From: JAMCRM01 sp041685075
GTDB taxonomy: Bacteria > Acidobacteriota > Terriglobia > Bryobacterales > Bryobacteraceae
Direction of reading: 5' to 3'
DNA length: 47,851 bases
NCBI GenBank assembly: GCA_041685075.1
Contig: JAWLGN010000005.1
Span: forward strand, 1-47,851
The position numbers were made by a program, and so were the translations under genes. Below the pieces are notes generated by a model that did no database searches, was not told the DNA's origin, and saw nothing but the letters and a program-made list of their open reading frames with translations. Position 1 is the stretch's first letter; every line of letters starts with the position of its first letter. Shown in pieces: positions 41,851-47,851 of this stretch.

Positions 41851-41879
41851 GTGGGGCGGTCCTGATCGGGCCGTCCCAC
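41851..41879 (+). terminator. Intercistronic hairpin after receptor gene
   Basis: A 12-bp stem (41851-41862 with 41868-41879; all pairs formed if two G-U pairs are allowed) closes on a 5-base loop. It is followed by GCTGCAAATTT, not a T-run, so it may stabilise the receptor mRNA or attenuate transcription into the next genes rather than end it fully. Confidence 0.5.
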
Positions 41880-41907
41880 GCTGCAAATTTACTACCGAGG
41901 AGATCCA

Positions 41908-43254
41908 GTGAAGCGATTCGCCATTTTCCTGCTCTTTGTCGCCTGCGCGTACGCGCAGTCCACGCGTTTCACGGCCACTGGGCCGTTGGACGACCCGGCC
42001 GCACTCCCAGGCCAGCTTATCGTGGCCGGTTCCAACCCCGGCTACCTGAAGTTCAACGGAGGCGGCCCGGCCTATCTCTCCGGCCCCGACGACCCCGAGA
42101 CGTTCTTCTTCCTGGGCAACCTCAATCCCGACGGAACCCGCTCCGGCGGCCCCCAGGAGGCGATCATCGACCGCCTTGCCGCCACCCGCGTCAGCGCCTT
42201 TCACGCCCAGATGTTCCGCATGCGGCGCTGCAACTTCAAGGACGAGGGTGACGACACCCATAGCCCCTTCATCGATCACGATCCCGCCAAGGGACTCAAC
42301 CCCAAGGTGCTCGATCAGTGGGAAGGCTGGATTACCAGGCTCGAAAAGGCCGGCATCGTCCTGATGCTGGAGTTCTATAACGACGCCACCGACGTCGAAC
42401 TTATGGGCTGGAAACTCGACGCGCGCGGCAACCTGCATCCCGACGAAGAACGCTTCGTCACCGGCATTGTCAACCGCTTCAAGCACCACAAGAACATCCT
42501 CTGGAGCCTGGAGGAGAGCGCCAACAAGCTGCCTCCCGCACGCGTCGCCCATTTCAAGAAGATGGCCGAGGTCATTGCGCGCACCGACAATCATCACCAT
42601 CCCATCGTGCTGAGCCTGGTCATCCCTAACGATCCGGAGAATGACTTCCCCGAAGGCGGCGTTCTCTCCGATGCTTATTACGGCGATCCCCACATCCACG
42701 CCTCCACCTGGTTGCACCTGGTTCCCCATGGTGACGACCTCGACATGCAATATCGCGAATACGTGCGCTATTGGAAGAAGGACGCCGCGCACTTCATCGT
42801 GATGAAAAACGAAACCTTCTGGCGTCCCTACCTCCAGCGGGACCTCGGCCGCCGCTATTCGTGGGTTGCCGTGATGGCCGGGCTGCACAACCTGGAGGCC
42901 CAACATAAGGCCGACCGCGCTGCTCACGAACCGCGCATGCGCGAGCACGGCTATATCGCGCGCTTCATGGAACAGACCGATTTCTACCGCATGAAGCCCA
43001 CCCCGGAGCTGGCTGCCGGATCTACCCACTGGGTGCTCGCAGGGGAGAAGTCGTATATCGCATACACGGACCACTACGCCAAGCCAGTCGGCCTGAAGAC
43101 AGTCCCCGCCGGAAGCTACGACCTGCTGTGGCTCGATACGGTCGACGGCAGGACCCTCTGGCAGCGCGGGGTGACCGTATCCGGCGCCGCGGCGGCGTTT
43201 GAGAAGCCCGCCGCTTTCAGCAACGAAGTGGCTGTTTACGTGAAACGGAAATGA
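41908..43254 (+). CDS. Secreted TIM-barrel glycoside hydrolase-like protein
   Basis: A 448-residue protein with a Sec signal (residues 1-16, ending CAYAQ). The central part reads as a TIM barrel: ITRLEKAGIVLMLEFYND, VNRFKHHKNILWSLEESANK with a candidate acid/base at E202 or E203 after strand 4, VLSDAYYGDPHIHA, and AHFIVMKNETFWRP with candidate nucleophile E302 after strand 7. The arrangement is that of clan GH-A, near the DUF4038/cellulase-like groups, but the exact family was not identified. A C-terminal beta domain follows (about 355-448). It begins with GTG, supported by GAGGAG upstream. Its stop overlaps the next gene's ATG (ATGA). It probably cuts the oligosaccharide taken in or bound by the preceding receptor. 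Confidence 0.78.
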   Translation: MKRFAIFLLFVACAYAQSTRFTATGPLDDPAALPGQLIVAGSNPGYLKFNGGGPAYLSGPDDPETFFFLGNLNPDGTRSGGPQEAIIDRLAATRVSAFHAQMFRMRRCNFKDEGDDTHSPFIDHDPAKGLNPKVLDQWEGWITRLEKAGIVLMLEFYNDATDVELMGWKLDARGNLHPDEERFVTGIVNRFKHHKNILWSLEESANKLPPARVAHFKKMAEVIARTDNHHHPIVLSLVIPNDPENDFPEGGVLSDAYYGDPHIHASTWLHLVPHGDDLDMQYREYVRYWKKDAAHFIVMKNETFWRPYLQRDLGRRYSWVAVMAGLHNLEAQHKADRAAHEPRMREHGYIARFMEQTDFYRMKPTPELAAGSTHWVLAGEKSYIAYTDHYAKPVGLKTVPAGSYDLLWLDTVDGRTLWQRGVTVSGAAAAFEKPAAFSNEVAVYVKRK

Positions 43255-44492
43255 GACTGGCACTGATTCGGTTCGCAGCCTGCGCCCTTGCCGCCGTAGC
43301 AGCGGGCGCCCATTCCGGGCCCTTCGACGGCAAGAATTTCAAGGGACGCATCGCCTGGAGTTGCGACGGCAACCATAACGATGAGGACGACTGGGCCGCT
43401 TCCCCGGTGGCCCTCGCGATCTTCGTCGAGTTCGGCGTCAAGGACCGGCTCGTCCACTTCGACTACAACAACATCCTTCACCTGACCAAGCCGGAATGGG
43501 AGAAGGAGCACGAGACCAGCATTCTGGGGGCCATCGAGCGCTACGGTTACAACCGCGCCCTCTTCCACGACTGCCGCAAGAATCTCGATGCCGCCGTCGA
43601 CAGCATTGCCCGCGCGATCAATGCCTCCTCGGCGGAGAACCCGCTTTATTTCGTGCTCGCCGGCCCCATGCAGGTGCCGTTCATGGGCATCCAGAAATCC
43701 GACCCGGCCAAGCGCAAGTTCGTCTATTGCATCTCCCACAGCCGTTGGAACGACGGCTTCCAGCGCAATTACGACTTCTCCCACACCAAGCGCGCCGTGA
43801 TTCCCACCGGCATTCACTGGATCCAGATCACCGACCAGAACCGCCGCCTGACGACCAGTCCCTTCGGCCGCCCGGCCACCGACGCCGAATGGGCCCCGTG
43901 GTTGTGGATGCGCGACTCCCCCGTGGCCAACGTCCGTTTCCTGTTCGACCGCGTGCGCGCCACCACGCGGGCGGATTGCTCGGACGCGGGGATGGCCTAC
44001 TTCCTGGTGAGCGGCGACGAGCACGGCGACCTCGTGAAACTGCGCCGGCTTCTCGAGCAGCATCGCCCGCCGGCGCCCACCTATCCTCGGCCCTTCGTGC
44101 GGCTCGAAGCCGAGAATTTTCTCACCCTCGACGGGTACGATATCGAAGACACGAACCGGCGCGCCTCGCATCGCCTGAACGTCAAGCTCGCCGCCGGCTC
44201 CACGAAGGGTCGTATCGCCGTTCCTTTCGACGAGCCGTACACGCCCACCCGCGCCCGCTACGACGCTGAGGTGCGGTATCACGCGGAGACCGCCGGCGCC
44301 TGCCGCTATACCCTGTCGATAAACGGCGTGCGCCAGGGCGATTCCTGGCAAAGCAGTACCGGCACGGACTGGCAATCGCACGCGATTGCCGGCATCACGG
44401 TGCGATCGAACGACACCATCGCGGTGGAGACCGCGTGCGAAGGCGGCGCGACAGGGCGCCTGGACTACGTGCACCTGGCGCGCCGGCCATGA
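43251..44492 (+). CDS. Secreted nucleoside-hydrolase-like protein with C-terminal CBM-like domain
   Basis: A 413-residue protein with a Sec signal (about residues 1-20). Near residue 38, CDGNHNDEDDWAASPVALAI resembles the aspartate cluster of inosine-uridine nucleoside hydrolases, and the alternating strands and helices to about residue 275 fit that fold. Family assignment rests mainly on this motif. From about residue 282, RLEAENFLTLDGYD, VRYHAETAGACRYTLSING and GRLDYVHL form a CBM6/35-like carbohydrate-binding domain. It is coupled to the TIM-barrel gene by an ATGA overlap, so the two should act together. It may cleave an N- or O-glycosidic bond in a polysaccharide rather than act on nucleosides. 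Confidence 0.65.
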   Translation: MRLALIRFAACALAAVAAGAHSGPFDGKNFKGRIAWSCDGNHNDEDDWAASPVALAIFVEFGVKDRLVHFDYNNILHLTKPEWEKEHETSILGAIERYGYNRALFHDCRKNLDAAVDSIARAINASSAENPLYFVLAGPMQVPFMGIQKSDPAKRKFVYCISHSRWNDGFQRNYDFSHTKRAVIPTGIHWIQITDQNRRLTTSPFGRPATDAEWAPWLWMRDSPVANVRFLFDRVRATTRADCSDAGMAYFLVSGDEHGDLVKLRRLLEQHRPPAPTYPRPFVRLEAENFLTLDGYDIEDTNRRASHRLNVKLAAGSTKGRIAVPFDEPYTPTRARYDAEVRYHAETAGACRYTLSINGVRQGDSWQSSTGTDWQSHAIAGITVRSNDTIAVETACEGGATGRLDYVHLARRP

Positions 44493-44500
44493 CGCGCTTT

Positions 44501-44532
44501 GCCGGAGGGGCGCGCTGAGTTCGCGCCCCGGC
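44501..44532 (+). terminator. Hairpin ending the receptor/hydrolase unit
   Basis: GGGGCGCG (44507-44514) pairs perfectly with CGCGCCCC (44522-44529) around a 7-base loop; GCC/GGC extend it with a bulge. A second hairpin (44539-44545 with 44553-44559, GGCTGCG/CGCAGCC) follows directly. Together they suggest the end of one transcript before the propeller gene's own promoter. Confidence 0.5.
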
Positions 44533-44568
44533 TTCGTTGGCTGCGAGCCGCCCGCAGCCGGGTGATGT

Positions 44569-44574
44569 TAGAGT
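44569..44574 (+). promoter_or_regulatory. TAGAGT -10-like element, near-leaderless start
   Basis: TAGAGT lies eight bases before the propeller gene's ATG, just after two hairpins. The leader would be about two bases and no Shine-Dalgarno sequence is seen. Weaker than the TATAAT examples elsewhere in the window. Confidence 0.3.
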
Positions 44575-44582
44575 CTTCGGTT

Positions 44583-45575
44583 ATGACCAGTCTCCGAATT
44601 CCGTTCCTGCTTTTGGCCGCCGCCTCCTTCCTGGCGGCGCAGCCGGAATTGATTGTCGGCCAGAAAGTATCGAGCACCGTGGGTTTCTATACGCTGGAAG
44701 GGAAGCGGTTGGCCTCCATCCCGGTCGGCAGGCACCCGCACGAAATGGTGCTCTCGCCCGACGGCGCCCTGGCCTACATCACCGATAACGGCATGCTCTG
44801 GATGACCGATCCCGGCGCGGGCGGCAATACCGTTTCGGTCATCGATGTGCGCCGGCGCACGCGCGCGGCGGTCATCGACCTCGGCAAGTACCGCCGCCCC
44901 CACGGCATCGATGTCGATGCCCGCACCGGCCGCCTGGCGGTGACGGTGGAGAACCCGGACGCACTGCTGCTCATCGATCCAAAACAGGAGAAGGTGCTGC
45001 GCGCCTACGACGTCAAGGGCAAGGCGCCCCACATGGTGAAGTTCGGTCCCCGCGGCGAATGGGCTTACGTCAGCAATACGCAAAGCGCCACCCTCGCCGC
45101 CATCCACCTGGAAACCGGCGAGACCACTCTCATCCCCGTCGGCGCCCGCCCGCAGGGCGCCGTGTTCTCCCGCGACGGGCGGTTCCTTTACCTCACCAAC
45201 TCCGACGGCAACTTCATCTCCATCGTCGATGTCGCGGCCAAACGCCAGGTGGGGAAGATCCCCACCGGCAAGGAACCCGGCCGCATCGCCCTCACCCCCG
45301 ATGGCCGCCAATTGGTCTACAACCTGCAAGCGGAGCCCGCTATCGGGTTCGCGGACGTTGCCGCGAGAGGGCAGACCGCCGTCGTCCCGCTGCCGGGACC
45401 GCCCCTGTCCCTGTATCTCACGCCGGACGGCGCAACGGCTTACACCGGCGTGCAATCGTTGGACAAGGTCGTGGCGGTCTCGGTTCAGGACCGCAAGATC
45501 GAGCGCGTCATCGACGTTCCCAAGGGTTCGGGCCCCGACGCTGTGGTTTGCCTGCCCGCTCGGGGGGGCGACTAG
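44583..45575 (+). CDS. Secreted YVTN-type beta-propeller protein
   Basis: A 330-residue protein with a Sec signal (residues 1-19, ending SFLAAQ). The body consists of repeated 40-residue YVTN/lactonase-like blades, each with a pattern like HPHEMVLSPDGALAYITDN, RPQGAVFSRDGRFLYLTNSD, EPGRIALTPDGRQLVYNL and PPLSLYLTPDGATAYTGV followed by a strand such as ISIVDVAAKRQVGKIPTG. About seven blades would close one propeller. The ATG at 44583 starts the signal peptide; a longer in-frame start is without one. It lies three bases before the permease gene, so they are probably co-transcribed. Lactonase activity is possible for this fold, but no catalytic residues were identified. Confidence 0.85.
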   Translation: MTSLRIPFLLLAAASFLAAQPELIVGQKVSSTVGFYTLEGKRLASIPVGRHPHEMVLSPDGALAYITDNGMLWMTDPGAGGNTVSVIDVRRRTRAAVIDLGKYRRPHGIDVDARTGRLAVTVENPDALLLIDPKQEKVLRAYDVKGKAPHMVKFGPRGEWAYVSNTQSATLAAIHLETGETTLIPVGARPQGAVFSRDGRFLYLTNSDGNFISIVDVAAKRQVGKIPTGKEPGRIALTPDGRQLVYNLQAEPAIGFADVAARGQTAVVPLPGPPLSLYLTPDGATAYTGVQSLDKVVAVSVQDRKIERVIDVPKGSGPDAVVCLPARGGD

Positions 45576-45578
45576 TCC

Positions 45579-46934
45579 ATGCACCCCCTACTGATTCTTG
45601 CCATCGGCGTTCTGCTGGTTTTCGTCCTGATCCTGCGCTTCAAAATCAACGCGTTCCTTGCGCTGATTGCGGCCGCGACCGCGGTCGGGGTGCTGGCGCC
45701 GAACATCGCCTTCGAGCAGGTCATGCCGACGGTCGCGGAAAGCTTCGGCTCGGTCTGCGCCAAGATCGGCATCATCATCGCGCTGGCGGCGGTGGTGGGA
45801 GAATGCGTGCTGGAGAGCGGTTCGGCCGACAAGATCACCCGCACGGCTGTCCGCCTCTTCGGCGAGAAGCGTGCATCGATCTCCCTGCTGGGCACAGGCT
45901 ATGTGCTGGCCATCCCGGTCTTCTTCGATACCGTCTTCTACCTGCTGATCCCGCTGGCGCGCGCCATGGGGATCCGGGCGAAGTCCCAGTACCTTTTATT
46001 CGTGATGTCGATCTGCGCGGGCGGCATCTGCGCCCACAGCCTGGTGCCCCCCACGCCCGGCCCGCTGGCCATGGCGGCGACGCTGGGTATCGACATGGGC
46101 GTTATGATCCTGGGCGGGATGGTGATCGCCATCCCAATGGCCATCGCAGGGTGGTTATTCGCCACGTGGCAGGGCCGGCGGCTGAATCTGCCGCTGCGCG
46201 AAACCCCGGGCCTCAGCCTTGCCGAACTGGAAAAGATCTCGCTTACGGCCGAAGAGCGCCTGCCGGGCCTGGTTCCCGCCATGCTGCCGATCCTGTTGCC
46301 GGTCCTCCTCATCACGTCGAATACGCTCTTCAACGCGTTGTGGCCGGGTACGCAGGTGGGCCGGGCAGCAGCCTTTTTCGGCGACGCCAATTTCGCGCTG
46401 CTCGTCTCCGCCGCGGTATCGCTCATGGTGCTCGCCCGCCACAAGCACTACCACCTGAAACAACTGGCCTCCACGGTGGAGCGCGGGTTCGGCAGCGCCG
46501 GCCTGATTATTCTGATTACCGCCGCCGGCGGTGCTTTTGGGGCCATGCTCGTGAAAGCCGGCGTTGGGGAAGTCCTGGGCAGCCTGGCGGCTGCGTATTC
46601 CATGCCGCTGCTGCTCATGGGCTTTGCCCTGTCGGCGCTATTCAAGGTGGCGCAGGGTTCGAGCACGGTGGCCATGATCACGGTGGCGTCTATCATGGCG
46701 CCGTTGCTGGCCGGACGGCCCCCGGTCTTCCATCCGGTCTACCTGGCCTGCTCGATCGGTTCCGGCGCAATGATGGGGGCCTGGATGAACGACAGTGCCT
46801 TCTGGGTTTACAAGCAGATGTCGGGCTTCACGGAATCGGAAACCCTGAAGACCTGGACGCCGCTGCTGGCAGTGATCGGCATCACCGGTTACCTGGTTTG
46901 CCAGATCCTCGCCATGGTGCTGCCGCTGGTGTAG
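45579..46934 (+). CDS. GntP-family gluconate/sugar-acid permease
   Basis: A 451-residue inner-membrane transporter of the GntP family, which imports gluconate and related sugar acids with protons. Hydrophobic helices run through the chain, starting LLILAIGVLLVFVLILRF. Family blocks include AAVVGECVLESGSADKI, GYVLAIPVFFDTVFYLLIPLARA, AGGICAHSLVPPTPGPLAMA, VAQGSSTVAMITVASIM and GAMMGAWMNDSAFW. Length matches the family. The ATG is three bases after the propeller stop. Together with the following DUF1537 kinase it points to uptake and phosphorylation of a four- to six-carbon acid sugar. Confidence 0.95.
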   Translation: MHPLLILAIGVLLVFVLILRFKINAFLALIAAATAVGVLAPNIAFEQVMPTVAESFGSVCAKIGIIIALAAVVGECVLESGSADKITRTAVRLFGEKRASISLLGTGYVLAIPVFFDTVFYLLIPLARAMGIRAKSQYLLFVMSICAGGICAHSLVPPTPGPLAMAATLGIDMGVMILGGMVIAIPMAIAGWLFATWQGRRLNLPLRETPGLSLAELEKISLTAEERLPGLVPAMLPILLPVLLITSNTLFNALWPGTQVGRAAAFFGDANFALLVSAAVSLMVLARHKHYHLKQLASTVERGFGSAGLIILITAAGGAFGAMLVKAGVGEVLGSLAAAYSMPLLLMGFALSALFKVAQGSSTVAMITVASIMAPLLAGRPPVFHPVYLACSIGSGAMMGAWMNDSAFWVYKQMSGFTESETLKTWTPLLAVIGITGYLVCQILAMVLPLV

Positions 46935-47021
46935 AGCGCGGTTCGGCTCGGCGAGGGCGGCGCTACTGAAGTGAGTTGATGACCGTATGAATGGTTTTGT
47001 GTTGGCTCTCGGATCGTGACT

Positions 47022-47851
47022 ATGCCAAGGATCTCCTTCAAGGCAGCTCAACAAAAGCTGCCGCCTGAATGGCCCGCTGAACTCGGATCGTCGATCCGGC
47101 AGGACCTCGACGCCTTGCGGCAGACCGTGGTCGTCTTCGACGACGATCCTACGGGAACCCAGACCGTTAGCGGCGTGGCCGTCCTGTCGGAGTTTTCCGT
47201 CCCGGCTCTTCAGGCCGAACTCGAAACCGGCCCGCCGGTGTTCTATATTCTTACGAATTCCAGGAGCCTTTCGGCCTCTGAAGCGCGCAGCCTGAACCTG
47301 GGGATCGCGCGCAATCTGGCCGAAGCGGCGCGGCTTGCCCGCCGGGAGGTGGCCGTCGTCAGCCGCAGCGATTCCACGCTCCGCGGCCACTTTCCCGGTG
47401 AAGTCAAGGCCCTCATGGAGGGTCTGGCGCAAGGGTTCGATGCCGTCTTACTGATACCCTCCTTCTTTTCCGGCGGACGGTTTACGCTGAACGACGTGCA
47501 CTACGTGGCCGAAGGCGACCAGCTCATCCCGGCCGCCGAAACCGAGTATGCCAGGGATTCCATCTTCGGATACCGTTCCTCCAACCTCAGGCAATGGGTG
47601 GAGGAGAAGACCGGGGGCCGCATTCGGTGGCAGCAGGTGGCGTCCATTTCGGTCGAGGACCTGCGCGTCGGAGGCCCGCAGCGCGTCACGTCGGCGTTGT
47701 GCGGCCTCTGTGGCGGATCCATCTGTATCGTCAACGCCGTCAGCGAGCGCGACCTGGAGGTCTTTGCCGCTGGCCTCCTCAAGGCCGAGCGCGGCGGCAA
47801 ACGCTTTCTCTACCGCACTGCGGCCGCAACGCACCGGGACGAAAGAGGCCG
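47022..47851 (+). CDS. Four-carbon acid sugar kinase family (DUF1537), 3' end cut by window
   Basis: The first 276 residues of a DUF1537 kinase (OtnK/DtnK type), an ATP-dependent enzyme that phosphorylates tetronates or related acid sugars. The N-terminal substrate-binding domain shows VVFDDDPTGTQTVSGVAVL, YILTNSRSLS, VVSRSDSTLRGHFPGE, and IPSFFSGGRFTLNDVHYV, all family signatures. The C-terminal nucleotide-binding domain lies beyond the window. The ATG at 47022 gives a typical N-terminus, although no clear ribosome-binding site is visible in the 87-base gap. Position after a GntP permease is the usual arrangement for such kinases. The specific acid sugar is unknown. Confidence 0.93.
   Translation, partial: MPRISFKAAQQKLPPEWPAELGSSIRQDLDALRQTVVVFDDDPTGTQTVSGVAVLSEFSVPALQAELETGPPVFYILTNSRSLSASEARSLNLGIARNLAEAARLARREVAVVSRSDSTLRGHFPGEVKALMEGLAQGFDAVLLIPSFFSGGRFTLNDVHYVAEGDQLIPAAETEYARDSIFGYRSSNLRQWVEEKTGGRIRWQQVASISVEDLRVGGPQRVTSALCGLCGGSICIVNAVSERDLEVFAAGLLKAERGGKRFLYRTAAATHRDERG

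Noticed and set aside
1..47851. tRNA, rRNA, CRISPR arrays, insertion sequences or prophage genes
   Set aside because: None could be recognised by reading; no repeat-spacer pattern, transposase or integrase motif was seen. A covariance-model scan would be needed to exclude small RNAs.

Overview
The window is G+C-rich, densely coded bacterial DNA. It most resembles a member of the Acidobacteriota, probably the Solibacter/Bryobacterales group. The reasons are two very large Oar-type TonB-dependent receptors, each with an N-terminal carboxypeptidase-regulatory-like domain and with no SusD partner; many Tat-exported sulfatases and Gfo/Idh/MocA oxidoreductases; GH95- and GH36-like enzymes; and GGGCTGAAGCCC-type palindromic repeats. 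This assignment is an inference from gene content, and Planctomycetota or Verrucomicrobiota are less likely alternatives.

Layout. (1) 1-1460, minus strand: housekeeping operon rplU-rpmA-obgE, with a visible promoter and a terminator-like hairpin just before obgE. (2) 1561-8440: secreted proteins of uncertain role, namely two tandem VCBS/FG-GAP proteins, a predicted alpha-barrel protein, a small membrane-anchored protein, an SGNH hydrolase and a Tat-exported Gfo/Idh oxidoreductase. Several of these have a -10 hexamer placed so close to the ATG that the mRNAs should be leaderless or nearly so. (3) 8500-13556: a methyltransferase, a 1037-residue protein made of two complete SoxB/5'-nucleotidase-like units, and about 1 kb of decayed DNA holding a broken TetR gene. 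(4) 13557-33021: a polysaccharide utilisation region with four of the window's five sulfatases, a GH36-like glycosidase coupled to an ECF sigma factor, a GH95 alpha-fucosidase-like enzyme coupled to a TonB receptor, three oxidoreductases and a LacI regulator. (5) 33056-37259: a GlcG/HbpS-like protein, then (minus strand) a HEAT-repeat sulfatase coupled to a double-nitrilase protein. (6) 37500-47851: a FadR/GntR regulator, a second Oar-type receptor, a TIM-barrel glycosidase-like protein coupled to a nucleoside-hydrolase-like/CBM protein, a YVTN beta-propeller, a GntP permease and the first part of a DUF1537 four-carbon acid sugar kinase.

How it may work together. Region 4 looks suited to a sulfated, fucose- and galactose-containing glycan. 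Tat-exported sulfatases would remove sulfate, GH95/GH36 would cut sugars, the receptor would import products, and the Gfo/Idh, aldo-keto reductase and zinc dehydrogenase would oxidise the freed sugar. LacI-type palindromes lie in front of two of its transcription units. Region 6 looks like a separate sugar-acid pathway under a FadR-type regulator. The most unusual proteins are the duplicated metallophosphatase, in which each half has replaced a different metal-ligand histidine by an acid; the double nitrilase, whose second unit has lost two of three catalytic residues; and a sulfatase with a CMASR signature and no GKWH histidine.
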